Virus record (IMG/VR): IMGVR_UViG_3300001533_002998
Coordinates: 1-25,677 of that record
Length of the DNA: 25,677 nt
Direction: 5' to 3' (one strand)
From: a virus
Every line of letters begins with the position of its first letter. The stretch's first letter is position 1. This document shows positions 1 through 8,267 of this stretch, piece after piece. The notes beneath the pieces are model-generated. The model saw only the letters and a list, made by a program, of their open reading frames with translations, had not been told where the DNA came from and did no database searches. The position numbers were made by a program, and so were the translations under genes.

Positions 1-35
1 CCTTCCAAAATATTAATAACTTTTTGATTTGTCAT
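1..35 (-). CDS. 5' end of a gene running off the left edge
   Basis: An ATG at 33-35 on the minus strand opens a frame reading MTNQKVINILEG before the window ends. It lies 14 bases after the stop of the previous gene and continues the leftward operon. A TATAAT box lies just upstream (42-47). Only the first twelve residues are visible, so no function can be given. The ribosome binding site is weak (GAAG close to the ATG). Confidence 0.55.
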   Translation of the reverse strand, partial: MTNQKVINILE

Positions 36-41
36 ACTTCT

Positions 42-47
42 ATTATA
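42..47 (-). promoter_or_regulatory. GTTATAAT box, left-edge copy
   Basis: The minus strand reads GTTATAAT, the same word found before several late genes (9413, 11738, 12326, 13271, 16454). No TTGACA-like -35 is visible 17 bases upstream. It lies only six bases before the ATG at 35, so if it is a -10 element the transcript would be nearly leaderless. The word match is seen; promoter activity is inferred. Confidence 0.3.
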
Positions 48-49
48 AC

Positions 50-616
50 TTACTTTGAAAATTGTTCGTAGATTTTCCAGATGTGCTTCATTTGGTCTTC
101 AGGTATAGGATGTGGAGTACCAATCTTGTCTTTAAATTTAACTGCCCAATCCAAATCTTCACAAGAAAAACCAAATTGCTCATCATACACACCAATTTCT
201 TTAAAAGTTGCCATATTAAAAATTGGATTAGCCCCATATAAATGAGGAACAAAACCTTTTTTATCTTTAGTTAATTCAACTGCTTTTTTAAATACTTTTT
301 TATCAGCTGTTTCCACATATCCAGGAGAAACACACCAATGTTTTCCACTTAAAAGAAAAGGTAAAACACTTTCTACCCAACCATCAGCAAACCACAAATC
401 ATCGTTAAAAACACCAAAGAATTGTGCTCCCCAAGCTCGAGCATCAATAATTCTTTTGTTTAAAAGTGAACTTCCATATTCTTCTCCATCTTCAATAAGA
501 AAATTCATATTCTTAAATTTAGATGTCGTAGGAAGAAAAGTTCTTTTAAATTCAGCTAGAACTTCTGGATATTTTGATTGAACAACAAAAAATAATTTAG
601 TATCGTAAATATTCAT
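50..616 (-). CDS. GT-A-fold glycosyltransferase-like protein
   Basis: About 188 aa. It resembles the GT2-type fold: N-terminal beta strand, a conserved-looking RIIDARAWGA helix, and VFNDDLWFADGW, where NDD (residues 73-75 counted from the longer start) sits where the metal-binding DxD normally lies. A later SCEDLDWAVKF segment looks like the acceptor-side acidic motif of these enzymes. Two in-frame ATGs exist, at 622 and 616. I chose 616 because it overlaps the upstream stop in an ATGA arrangement typical of coupled translation, and neither start has a clear ribosome binding site. The protein is short for a full GT2 enzyme. Donor and acceptor are unknown. It belongs to the glycan cassette. 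Confidence 0.65.
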   Translation of the reverse strand: MNIYDTKLFFVVQSKYPEVLAEFKRTFLPTTSKFKNMNFLIEDGEEYGSSLLNKRIIDARAWGAQFFGVFNDDLWFADGWVESVLPFLLSGKHWCVSPGYVETADKKVFKKAVELTKDKKGFVPHLYGANPIFNMATFKEIGVYDEQFGFSCEDLDWAVKFKDKIGTPHPIPEDQMKHIWKIYEQFSK

Positions 617-1227
617 AGCCATTTTGAATAATCATGATTACGTTCATTAACATTTTTTTTAAAGCTACCAAGATGATAAAAAAAGTTTTTAGTTCTTGGA
701 CACCTCTTTGAAGAAAGTTTTCTTCCATTAAGAGTTAAAGTTTCTCCTACTCCACTATCTTGTTTAAAAAAAGCACCTGTAAACCAAACTTGGGGAATAT
801 TCTGAAACAATCTTTTAATTAAAAATTGTTTACTACCAGTTCCTACATGATAAAAAGGAATTGAATAAATCGGATAATCTTTTTTCATTGTTTTTATCTC
901 TCTTAATAATTCATGAGTAAAAATCTCATCATCATCAACTTTGATAATCCACTCACTTTTAGTATTCTTTTTAGCTTCATTTAAAAGTTCTATTATTCTA
1001 TTAGAAACAGGAGTAATTGCTCCTAAATCCCGTTCCCCAAATTTCCCAACATCCTCATAAAAAAGTTTAATATCTTTTAAACTCTTTAAATATTCATAAG
1101 TTCCATCAGTTGAACCAGTATCATAAACAACAATTTCGTCAACAATAGGTTTCACTGCTTCAAGAGCTTCTTTAACAAAAGCTCCCAAACCATTATAAGT
1201 AATCATGTTAACAGCTAAATTAGTCAT
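613..1227 (-). CDS. GT2-family glycosyltransferase
   Basis: 204 aa. The N-terminus reads LAVNMITYNG then EIVVYDTGSTDGTYEYL, the classic nucleotide-sugar-binding start of family 2 transferases (D36 and D41 are the expected nucleotide contacts). WIIKVDDDEIF (DDD at 98-100) is the metal-binding DxD motif. The protein ends soon after the catalytic domain, with no membrane segment, so it is likely cytoplasmic. It overlaps the upstream gene by 8 bases and the downstream gene by an ATGA. The sugar it transfers cannot be told from sequence. It is one of three GT-A enzymes in a row at the left end of the operon. Confidence 0.82.
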   Translation of the reverse strand: MTNLAVNMITYNGLGAFVKEALEAVKPIVDEIVVYDTGSTDGTYEYLKSLKDIKLFYEDVGKFGERDLGAITPVSNRIIELLNEAKKNTKSEWIIKVDDDEIFTHELLREIKTMKKDYPIYSIPFYHVGTGSKQFLIKRLFQNIPQVWFTGAFFKQDSGVGETLTLNGRKLSSKRCPRTKNFFYHLGSFKKNVNERNHDYSKWL

Positions 1228-1918
1228 TAATAATTAATTTTTCTCCATTAGCAAAAACTTTAGCTAATTCTGGTTTAAATTTAAAATTGTAACCTTGACA
1301 AAATCCAATATCTTGAGCTAATGAATCTTTTTCCATAGTTGCCATAACATAACCATGATTAACAAAACTATTAGTCCATATTGAACCAGCAACTTGATGA
1401 TTTCGAAACCTACCTATTTCCTCAAAATCTTTTTTCCTAATCACCCAAGAATTAGAACCAGCCTTTAAATTAAGTAAAAAGATTTCACCATCAACTTCCA
1501 ATTCTCCTCGCCAATACTTATTATTACAATGCTGTCGGTCAGTTCTTAAAGGAGTTATCGCTAATTTCATATTGGGATAAGCTTCCAAAACTTTAAGACA
1601 CTTATCTAGCCAACCTGCTTTGTATTCAATGTCATTGTCGGAAAAAACCAAGTAATCACCACAAGATAAATCTACTCCCTTGTTTCTAGCATAACCAAAA
1701 TAAAGATTCTCTGAATTTCTTAAATAAAAATGGATATGTTTTTTATGAACTAAATCCAAGAAGAATTGAGAGTCTTCCAAACTCCCACCATTATCTACAA
1801 CAATAATTTCTACTGGTAAATGTCTAGTTGTTTCAATAATAGAAATTAAGGATTTTTGAGCAACATCAGACCTTTCTTCATTCATTGCCCAATGTGTCCA
1901 GATAACAGATATTCTCAT
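1220..1918 (-). CDS. GT2-family glycosyltransferase
   Basis: 232 aa. MRISVIWTHW starts the fold; EIIVVDNGGS (residues 37-46) binds the nucleotide; GYARNKGVDLSCGDYLVFSDNDIEY holds the conserved N-x-G helix and the DND metal site (94-96). This is a compact single-domain GT-A enzyme without membrane segments. Its ATG overlaps the stop of the tiny basic gene upstream, so the two are translationally coupled, and its own stop overlaps the next GT gene. The family assignment is strong; the donor and acceptor sugars are unknown. Confidence 0.85.
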   Translation of the reverse strand: MRISVIWTHWAMNEERSDVAQKSLISIIETTRHLPVEIIVVDNGGSLEDSQFFLDLVHKKHIHFYLRNSENLYFGYARNKGVDLSCGDYLVFSDNDIEYKAGWLDKCLKVLEAYPNMKLAITPLRTDRQHCNNKYWRGELEVDGEIFLLNLKAGSNSWVIRKKDFEEIGRFRNHQVAGSIWTNSFVNHGYVMATMEKDSLAQDIGFCQGYNFKFKPELAKVFANGEKLIIND

Positions 1919-2022
1919 CTCCTATTCCTTCCTTTTCTTACTTTAGGAATATTGGTATTCCCATAAAGTTTTTTGTGTCTAGCTCGTCTTTGGGTGTTAG
2001 TTCGAGGTTTACCCTTTGGCAT
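1915..2022 (-). CDS. 35-aa highly basic micro-protein
   Basis: Starts MPKGKPRTNTQRRARHKKLY and ends in RKGRNRR. There is a strong ribosome binding site (GAGGAGGTGA) and two adjacent ATGs (2025 or 2022); the ATGATG overlaps the stop of the asparagine-synthetase-like gene. Its TGA overlaps the ATG of the next GT gene. It is extremely rich in Lys and Arg with no acidic residues, so it probably binds nucleic acid or an acidic partner. It shares the MPK start and an ARxK...YG pattern with the 45-aa protein at 13297-13434, which hints at a paralogous pair. No known family recognised. Confidence 0.65.
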   Translation of the reverse strand: MPKGKPRTNTQRRARHKKLYGNTNIPKVRKGRNRR

Positions 2023-3035
2023 CATTCACCTCCTCTCAATATTTTTTCTTGATATTTCAAATAAGAACTTTTTCCAAATTCGCCATCTGTTTTCTCCCAA
2101 CCTTTAATTTTATTAACTGGCAAAAGTGGTCCACCCATCTTACCAACTCTCCAAGTAATTTCATCTGGCAAAAGATTTTTTGTTGGCCATTCTTGACCAC
2201 CATCTAAAATAAACTTAATTGGTTTTGAAGCAAGTTCCCTTAAAAAATACTTACCATACTTACCATTTCTACTAATTTTCATTTCAGGCGATAAATTAAA
2301 CATAAAATCATCAAGTTCTTTATTATCTTGATAAGGTCTGATATTCGTAATCCCAAAGTATTTAGCAATCCCATTACTCATATCATCCATTTCGGGTCGT
2401 TTTAAAATTATATCTACCAAACACATATTATTTATTAAACTCTTTTTGTTATCCCAAATCTTTTCAACTTCTTTATAAGGTAAACCAACAAGTTTAGAAT
2501 ATAAAACAATCGGAGATGATAAAATTTTATCTATCTTACCCTTGTAATTTTCAAAAGATTCAACTTCATAAATTTTAAAAATATAATTCATAATTAAATG
2601 ACGAGCATAACCACACATTGTTTCATCTGGTCCATCACCTAAAACAACATTCTTAACTCCTCTTTTAGCCAATTCCTCATACATACAATAAAGAGTAAAG
2701 ATGTTGAAATGCGGTATTGGCCTACCAATAGCCTTTACAGCCTTTTTCATTACATCATCGAACCTACTTTCATCAAATTCAACGATAATTTGCTCTGTTA
2801 GTCCATTGTCTAAATAGTCAAAAACTCTTTGAGCATATTTAAATTCATTAAACTTTTTACCATAAGGAATATGAACTGTAACTACAGCTTTGGGAAGTTT
2901 GGGATTTATCTCTTTAGCTAAAGCAAACAAAAGAGAACTATCAATTCCACCAGAAAGAGTATAAACCGCATCTTTCGGAATTTTCCTAATTTCTTTTTTG
3001 ATTAACTTTTCAAGTTGATTTGTTTCTTTATCCAT
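2022..3035 (-). CDS. Asparagine-synthetase-like amidotransferase, synthetase domain only
   Basis: 337 aa. The PP-loop of ATP pyrophosphatases is clear: YTLSGGIDSSLLFAL (SGGIDSS at 28-34). VVLGDGPDETMCGY (GDGPDE at 133-138) is the second hallmark of the asparagine synthetase C-terminal domain. The N-terminal glutaminase half (Cys-1 nucleophile) is missing, so the enzyme must use free ammonia or a separate ammonia source. In O-antigen clusters such proteins amidate uronic acids to uronamides. Next to a UDP-glucose dehydrogenase-family gene, that is a plausible job here, though an inference. The start has GGAG eight bases upstream and overlaps the epimerase gene by 34 bases. Confidence 0.8.
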   Translation of the reverse strand: MDKETNQLEKLIKKEIRKIPKDAVYTLSGGIDSSLLFALAKEINPKLPKAVVTVHIPYGKKFNEFKYAQRVFDYLDNGLTEQIIVEFDESRFDDVMKKAVKAIGRPIPHFNIFTLYCMYEELAKRGVKNVVLGDGPDETMCGYARHLIMNYIFKIYEVESFENYKGKIDKILSSPIVLYSKLVGLPYKEVEKIWDNKKSLINNMCLVDIILKRPEMDDMSNGIAKYFGITNIRPYQDNKELDDFMFNLSPEMKISRNGKYGKYFLRELASKPIKFILDGGQEWPTKNLLPDEITWRVGKMGGPLLPVNKIKGWEKTDGEFGKSSYLKYQEKILRGGE

Positions 3036-3958
3036 TTATAAGTCTCCTTCATTCCAACTTCTAAAGGAACTTTTTCTGTCCATTTTAATAATTCTTTAGC
3101 TTTAGTATCATCAAAATTTCTACCTCTAATTCCCTGTGGACCTTCAATATGTTTAATCCCCAATTTCTTACCAGAGATTTTAATAATCATCTTGGCAAAA
3201 TCATTAATAGAAATATGCTCATTCTTCCCTAGATTAACTGGTTCTCGCACATCTGAATTCATTAAAGTATAAATTCCTTCTAAATTATCATTAATATACA
3301 TAAAAGAACGAGTTTGTTTACCATCTCCCCAAACCTCAATATCTTCGCCATCTTTAGCTAAAATAACTTTACGACACAAAGCGGCTGGAGCTTTTTCCCG
3401 ACCACCTTCATATTCACCTTCTGGACCATAGCAGTTCTGAAATCTAGCTATCCTTGTTTCCAAGCCATATTCCTCATAATAATATTGACAGCGGATTTCA
3501 TGAATAAGTTTTTCCCAACCATAACCTTCTTGGGGAAAAGCTGGTAAAGCATCTTCTTCTTTCAATAAAGGTGGATTGATATCTTGAAGTCGATGAACTG
3601 GATAAACACAAACTGAACTAGAAAAGAAATACTTTTTAACTTTGTTTATTCTACTTGCTTCTAAAGTGTAGATATTGATTAAAGAATTATTGTGAAGAAT
3701 TCGGGCACTATTACCCATAATAAAACCCATTCCACCCATGTCAGCAGCTAAATTATAAACTTCATCTATATCTTTAGTTGCTTTCAAGCAATTTCCCCAA
3801 TATCTTAAATCCATTTTTAAAAATTCATCTGCAGGTGATTTACTCCATTTCGGATATTTTAAATCAACACCACGAACCCAATATCCCTTTTCTTTAAGGA
3901 ATTTAACCAAATGACTTCCAATGAAACCACCAGCTCCACAAACTAAAATACGCTTCAT
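3002..3958 (-). CDS. NAD-dependent sugar epimerase, GDP-mannose 3,5-epimerase-like
   Basis: 318 aa short-chain dehydrogenase/reductase. GAGGFIG (8-14) binds NAD. Several stretches match what I know of plant GDP-mannose 3,5-epimerase: NLAADMGGMGFI (69-80), SSSVCVYP with the candidate acid/base Cys117, YGWEK (Tyr146 and Lys150), GGREKAPAALCRK with Lys189 as the second acid/base, GDGKQTRSF, and GIRGRN (277-281). That enzyme converts GDP-D-mannose to GDP-L-galactose or GDP-L-gulose. The ATG overlaps the upstream dehydrogenase stop (ATGA). A generic NDP-sugar epimerase remains possible, but the paired Cys and Lys acid/base sites favour the 3,5-epimerase reaction. Confidence 0.85.
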   Translation of the reverse strand: MKRILVCGAGGFIGSHLVKFLKEKGYWVRGVDLKYPKWSKSPADEFLKMDLRYWGNCLKATKDIDEVYNLAADMGGMGFIMGNSARILHNNSLINIYTLEASRINKVKKYFFSSSVCVYPVHRLQDINPPLLKEEDALPAFPQEGYGWEKLIHEIRCQYYYEEYGLETRIARFQNCYGPEGEYEGGREKAPAALCRKVILAKDGEDIEVWGDGKQTRSFMYINDNLEGIYTLMNSDVREPVNLGKNEHISINDFAKMIIKISGKKLGIKHIEGPQGIRGRNFDDTKAKELLKWTEKVPLEVGMKETYKWIKKQINLKS

Positions 3959-4770
3959 TTTTCCTTTCTAAATCTACGATTAGATTTCCAGACTTCTTCT
4001 AAAAACTTCGGCTTATAGCCTTTATCTTTACACAATTTAATCAAAGCTTTTAAATCTTTTGGAAAACACTTTCCCCCAAAACCTCTTGCCTTTTCAAAAA
4101 CAGAAGTATGAGTTTTTTCTACTCTTGGGTCTAATGCCCAACCTTCACGCATAGCATCATAATTAACTCCTAAAGTTTTACAAATTTCAAAAAATTCATT
4201 AGCCCAAGTAACCTTAGTTGCTCCCCAAATATTCTCAGCATATTTAACTAACTCCGCAGTTTTAGCATCTGTCTGATAGTAAAAAGTTCTCGGATTAAAA
4301 ACAGGTTTAAAAACAGAAATACAATAAGCTGTATCTTTAGAGTCGCCACCAAATATCTGAAAAGGCCAAGCTCTAGGATTAGACCATTCTTCAGGTAAAA
4401 AGTATTTACTCTCACCAAAATATTCAGGCGAAACAACGATTCTTTTCTTGTATTTCTTTTTAAGGTAATTAGTAGTCCCAGGTGGTATAGCAGATTTAAT
4501 CAAAATTACAGGCGTTTTTAGCCATTTAACACTTTCCTCAACAATCGAGGTATCACAAGACCAATCCTTGTTTTCTTTAGTCATCACACAAACAATTCCT
4601 AAATCACATTTATTAACAGCTTCTTTTGAATTAGTTAAACCATTAGAAACAAAAGGGTCATAAATTGCTTTTACCCAATCACCAAAAACTTGATGCATCG
4701 CTTTACCAACATGACCATAACCAACTATTCCAATCGTAAATTCACCATGACTAATAATTTTATTTTTCAT
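3955..4770 (-). CDS. UDP-glucose/GDP-mannose dehydrogenase family, short form
   Basis: 271 aa. FTIGIVGYGHVGKAM (11-25) is the NAD-binding Rossmann start. YAENIWGATKVTWANEF (177-193) matches the conserved helix with catalytic Lys186, and GFGGKCFPKD (230-239) carries the nucleophile Cys235. These enzymes oxidise a nucleotide sugar at C6 to a uronic acid in two steps. The usual members exceed 400 aa; this one stops shortly after the Cys motif and lacks the C-terminal domain that completes the nucleotide-sugar site. All catalytic residues are present, so it may be active with a changed substrate or a partner. It lies between a GT gene and the epimerase. Confidence 0.85.
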   Translation of the reverse strand: MKNKIISHGEFTIGIVGYGHVGKAMHQVFGDWVKAIYDPFVSNGLTNSKEAVNKCDLGIVCVMTKENKDWSCDTSIVEESVKWLKTPVILIKSAIPPGTTNYLKKKYKKRIVVSPEYFGESKYFLPEEWSNPRAWPFQIFGGDSKDTAYCISVFKPVFNPRTFYYQTDAKTAELVKYAENIWGATKVTWANEFFEICKTLGVNYDAMREGWALDPRVEKTHTSVFEKARGFGGKCFPKDLKALIKLCKDKGYKPKFLEEVWKSNRRFRKEK

Positions 4771-4772
4771 TT

Positions 4773-5894
4773 TTACTGCTTTTTATAAACAAATTCTGAT
4801 AAATTTTGTCTGATAAAAACATCTAAGTCTTTCTGATATTTTGATTTCTCATAAGCTTCTTTAGCTTGTGGTGATTGTCTCATTAAATCTAGCCAAGTAT
4901 CATGATAAATTAACATTGAGCCATTACACTTTCCATGTCTCTCCATATTCTTTTTATCCCAAGGTCTTTCTGTTAAGAGTTGATTAAAAGTCATCTTTTT
5001 ATGTTTATCAACAAAAGCTCTGTCAAGAGCATATTCCTTTTCTCCCCTAGCCATAATCTTATCCAAGACTTCCTTTCTACCATTTCTAAGATAATTCAAA
5101 TAAGTTCTTTCCCGCCAGTCATCACAACTCAAGGCGTAAGTTACTCCTAAAACATTTTCAATGTAATCATCGTGATTATAGGAATAACCTCTACCTGAAG
5201 CTAAATGAAAACCAATAGCATTAGGATTAATAGCTACCGTTGAGTTAAACATCCACCATTTCATATCCAAATAAAATTCACCGCCACCATAAGTTCGATG
5301 AACTTTGGGATAACCACCAAATTTAAAAAACTGGTCTTTTAAGACAGCTATCGAACAATGTCCTTGAGCAGGAATATACCACCAATCATTTGTTAATTTA
5401 TAATTATTCCAAGTTCCCTTCCATTCTTCACCTAGTTTAATGGTATAAGAATAACCAGTTCCCTGTGCTGTTATAGGATAAGCCCCCATCCAAGCAATAC
5501 AACCATGAACCAATCCACCAGATTCGTCAACCGTTCTTAAAATCTCTTTAAAGAAACCAGGCTTATAAGCCATATGAGCATCAGAAAAAAAGAGATACTT
5601 GCCTCTGGCTATCTTTGCTCCCTTGTTTCTAGCCGAATGATTACCTGCTAAAGGGTCTCTAATAATCCTCAAAACAGCATTGTAATACATACTCCTACCT
5701 TCTAAATAAGAAGTTGTTCCCGCTGTTCCTCTTTGAGGAAATTTATCATCATCAGAACAATTATCCACCACAATAATTTCTATCTCTTTAAAATCAAAAC
5801 CATCAGCTTCCCAACAATTTAGAATTGAATAAATTGTATGAACTATATTTGGAAACTCATTTCTTGCTGGAATAATAACACTCAATTTAATCAT
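4773..5894 (-). CDS. GT-A glycosyltransferase resembling polypeptide GalNAc-transferases
   Basis: 373 aa, with no membrane segment. SVIIPARNEF (5-14) and EIIVVDNCSDD (39-49) are the GT2/GT27 nucleotide-binding start. YLFFSDAHMAYKPGFF holds DAH (105-107), the DxH metal motif typical of polypeptide N-acetylgalactosaminyltransferases rather than the usual DxD. YGGGEFYLDMKWWMF (202-216) and NPNAIGFHLASGRG (224-236) occupy the places of the GGEN...W and SRVGHxxR motifs of those enzymes. Such enzymes attach GalNAc to Ser or Thr of proteins. The likeness is by motif spacing, not a computed alignment, so an ordinary GT2 role is possible. Its ATG overlaps the upstream stop (ATGA). Confidence 0.75.
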   Translation of the reverse strand: MIKLSVIIPARNEFPNIVHTIYSILNCWEADGFDFKEIEIIVVDNCSDDDKFPQRGTAGTTSYLEGRSMYYNAVLRIIRDPLAGNHSARNKGAKIARGKYLFFSDAHMAYKPGFFKEILRTVDESGGLVHGCIAWMGAYPITAQGTGYSYTIKLGEEWKGTWNNYKLTNDWWYIPAQGHCSIAVLKDQFFKFGGYPKVHRTYGGGEFYLDMKWWMFNSTVAINPNAIGFHLASGRGYSYNHDDYIENVLGVTYALSCDDWRERTYLNYLRNGRKEVLDKIMARGEKEYALDRAFVDKHKKMTFNQLLTERPWDKKNMERHGKCNGSMLIYHDTWLDLMRQSPQAKEAYEKSKYQKDLDVFIRQNLSEFVYKKQ

Positions 5895-6058
5895 TTTACC
5901 TTTTCTTCCTTTTTAGCCTCTTGATACATTTTTCTAATTTCTCTAGCAATTAAATAATCAGTTCCCATTTTAAACCATCCTTCATCTACAAACATAGTTG
6001 ACCACTTTTCTATCGCATTTTTACCTTTTTTACCAATTCTAATAACAAATCTTTTCAT
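5891..6058 (-). CDS. Small basic hypothetical protein
   Basis: 55 aa, starting MKRFVIRIGKKGKNAIEKW and ending in a charged helix (REIRKMYQEAKKEEKVK). A longer start at 6073 exists, but the ATG at 6058 forms a TAATG junction with the methyltransferase stop and is the more likely start. Its stop overlaps the next GT gene start. No family recognised and no cysteine or membrane motifs. Its position inside the glycan cassette suggests an accessory role, but nothing in the sequence shows one. Confidence 0.6.
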   Translation of the reverse strand: MKRFVIRIGKKGKNAIEKWSTMFVDEGWFKMGTDYLIAREIRKMYQEAKKEEKVK

Positions 6059-6993
6059 TATTTTGGATTCCACACTTTCGCTAGAATAGGTGTATGAGTT
6101 GTCTCTTTAATCTCTTCATAAGGTATTTCTACTCCAATCGCATTATGAAATTTAATATTATTAAAAAATTCGCTTAAAACATTGTAGAATTCAGGAGCAT
6201 TCCACTCTCTTACATGATATTTATTATGAGGCGTATTTTTTTGAATATGTTGATTATTTCGGTTAGGAGTGCTAATAAAAAATTCAGTCGGATTAATTAA
6301 ATCATAATTACCATTTTTATCTTTTCTAGTAAACTTATTGATAATTGTTTTTAAGAATGTTTTATAATCGTTAATGTGTTCAATAATCTCAATACAAACC
6401 ACCAAATCAAACTTCATTGTTTCTCTCGTATCTTCAAAAATATCAATATGGTCAAAAGAAACTTGGGAAGAATAATAAATTTGGTTTCTAGTCCTTTCAA
6501 AACATTGTTGAGCAAACCTTATACTCTTTTCATTTTTATCAATTCCCCAAACAAAATCCGCTTCTTGAGACATAATATTTGAACCTACTCCACAACCACA
6601 ACCAATATCTACAATCTTTGGTCGCCAAATAAACTTAGGATATTGAGGATGTTCCGTAATTTTTGTTAAACAATAATCCTTAATATAGGTATATAGTTGA
6701 CGAGTTGGTTTCCAGAGAATAACTCCGTGCCTTTCAAATAATCTAACATTAGTCGCCCATTGCTCCTTATCTTCAGCTTCTGGATTTTCCACATAATTAG
6801 ATTCAGTAATACCATTTTTACCTACTTCTCCTATTTCTATCTTAGGTTTTACTATTTTACCAGCAAATAACATTTCATTTTCCTCAACTTCTACTTTTTT
6901 ATCCTTTTCTTCCAATTTTTTATAACACTCATCACAAAGACTATTAACATAATCTTCTGGTATTTCTTTACCACATCTTTCACAAGTTCTCAT
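6058..6993 (-). CDS. SAM-dependent methyltransferase with N-terminal zinc ribbon
   Basis: 311 aa from the start chosen here. A further upstream ATG at 7032 would overlap the preceding gene by 53 bases and has no ribosome binding site, whereas ATG 6993 has GAGGAGG six bases upstream. Residues 4-23 carry CERC...CDEC, a small zinc ribbon. After a linker, IVDIGCGCGVGSN (127-139) is the SAM-binding motif I, WGIDKNE (149-155) the motif II acid, and FDLVVCIEIIEHI (195-207) the post-II segment of class I methyltransferases. Sugar-modifying methyltransferases of this type are common in glycan clusters. The zinc ribbon fusion is unusual. The substrate is unknown. Confidence 0.8.
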   Translation of the reverse strand: MRTCERCGKEIPEDYVNSLCDECYKKLEEKDKKVEVEENEMLFAGKIVKPKIEIGEVGKNGITESNYVENPEAEDKEQWATNVRLFERHGVILWKPTRQLYTYIKDYCLTKITEHPQYPKFIWRPKIVDIGCGCGVGSNIMSQEADFVWGIDKNEKSIRFAQQCFERTRNQIYYSSQVSFDHIDIFEDTRETMKFDLVVCIEIIEHINDYKTFLKTIINKFTRKDKNGNYDLINPTEFFISTPNRNNQHIQKNTPHNKYHVREWNAPEFYNVLSEFFNNIKFHNAIGVEIPYEEIKETTHTPILAKVWNPK

Positions 6994-8266
6994 AAGCCTC
7001 CTCAATAGCTGGGATAAGTTGATGTTTAGCAATATAATCTACATTAAACTCTTTTCTTAACTTAGTATTAGCTTTCAAAGACTTATTCTGATTCATTTCT
7101 GAAATTATCAACTTAGCTACATCTTCCAAGTATTTATCCTGACCTAACGGATATTGAGGCCTATCAACTAAAGAACCAAATCTAAAATATAAAGCATTTT
7201 CACCTGCAAAATCCCTCATGGCTGGAAAACTGTAATTAAGAATTAAAAGACATTTAGATGCCATTGCTTCTTTTAAAATCAAAGGTGAAGCCTCACTAAC
7301 CGAAGGGAAGATAAAGAGATTAGAAAGTTGAAACAAATCTGTCACTACTTTTCTAGGAACTCCTTGTTCATACTTGGGAGCATTGTGTAATGAAGTAAAA
7401 ATCAATTCTCTTCTTTCAACACCACAATCAGCAGCAAAACGATACATTTGTTCAATTTCTTCTTTTTGCTCTTGAGCATTAGCATGAGCATTGGGAACGA
7501 TAATACGAATAGAATTCCCCATTTTTTTAATGTAACTCATAATCCAAATAACTTTACTTAATTGTTTGCCATTATCATTCATTCTAGTTGTGGAAAGCGG
7601 GTAAACATCAATATAATCAGCTGACATTAAATCGTATTGTTCAATCAATTCTCTTGTAATCGGGTCAAAATCATAAAGTTCCCTAATATCCATCATATTA
7701 AAAATAGTTCTTACATCTTTAGGAAAAATACCAAACATCTCTGCAGCTCGAACAACATCAGTGTAATTAAGATAAATTAACCTTGAATTTTTAGGTAAGG
7801 TAAAAAGATTATCGTAAGGAGAACCATCCATTGTTGGTCTCAAAGAAGGAGCTGAATGTATCCAATGAAGCCATTTGATATGAGACAATCCTTCTTCAAT
7901 TCCTCGCCTCATTGCTTCATTGTAAGGAAGATAAGAATTAATGAAGATAATATCTTGAGTTAAGCAAACATCAATATCTTTCATATTTTCTTCCATCGCT
8001 TTTTTAGCTTTATTAACATCAGCTTCAAAATTCTTTAAATCACCCTTAGTATAAGGCTCTAAAATCAACTTGGGTAAAACTTTTCTGATTTCCACTCCTT
8101 TAGGAACTTTCTCATCATCTTCAAAATTCTCTAAAACAAACAAAACAGGTTCATACCCATATTTAACCAAAGCTATTAAAAGCTGTTGAGTAACAGAACA
8201 CAACGAAAAAGCTGGACTAAAATTTGAAAAGGTAGTTAAAATTCCCGTTTTAATTTTTTTATTCAT
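6980..8266 (-). CDS. GT-B glycosyltransferase, family 4-like
   Basis: 428 aa. The N-terminal half begins IKTGILTTFSNFSPAFSLCS, the glycine-poor start of a GT-B Rossmann domain. The C-terminal half has IIVPNAHAN, then LFIFPSVSEASPLILKEAMA, in which Glu325 and Glu333 form the EX7E signature of retaining GT4 enzymes that bind the nucleotide sugar. The domain ends with a helix returning to the N-terminal half (EEAYENL). No membrane segment. It is the first gene of the glycan cassette, starting two bases after the preceding small gene. The donor is unknown. Confidence 0.82.
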   Translation of the reverse strand: MNKKIKTGILTTFSNFSPAFSLCSVTQQLLIALVKYGYEPVLFVLENFEDDEKVPKGVEIRKVLPKLILEPYTKGDLKNFEADVNKAKKAMEENMKDIDVCLTQDIIFINSYLPYNEAMRRGIEEGLSHIKWLHWIHSAPSLRPTMDGSPYDNLFTLPKNSRLIYLNYTDVVRAAEMFGIFPKDVRTIFNMMDIRELYDFDPITRELIEQYDLMSADYIDVYPLSTTRMNDNGKQLSKVIWIMSYIKKMGNSIRIIVPNAHANAQEQKEEIEQMYRFAADCGVERRELIFTSLHNAPKYEQGVPRKVVTDLFQLSNLFIFPSVSEASPLILKEAMASKCLLILNYSFPAMRDFAGENALYFRFGSLVDRPQYPLGQDKYLEDVAKLIISEMNQNKSLKANTKLRKEFNVDYIAKHQLIPAIEEAYENL

Positions 8267-8267
8267 T

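Noticed and set aside
6994-7032. Longer N-terminus for the methyltransferase (start at 7032).
   Set aside because: It overlaps the GT4 gene by 53 bases without a ribosome binding site, while the ATG at 6993 has GAGGAGG before it and directly precedes the zinc ribbon.
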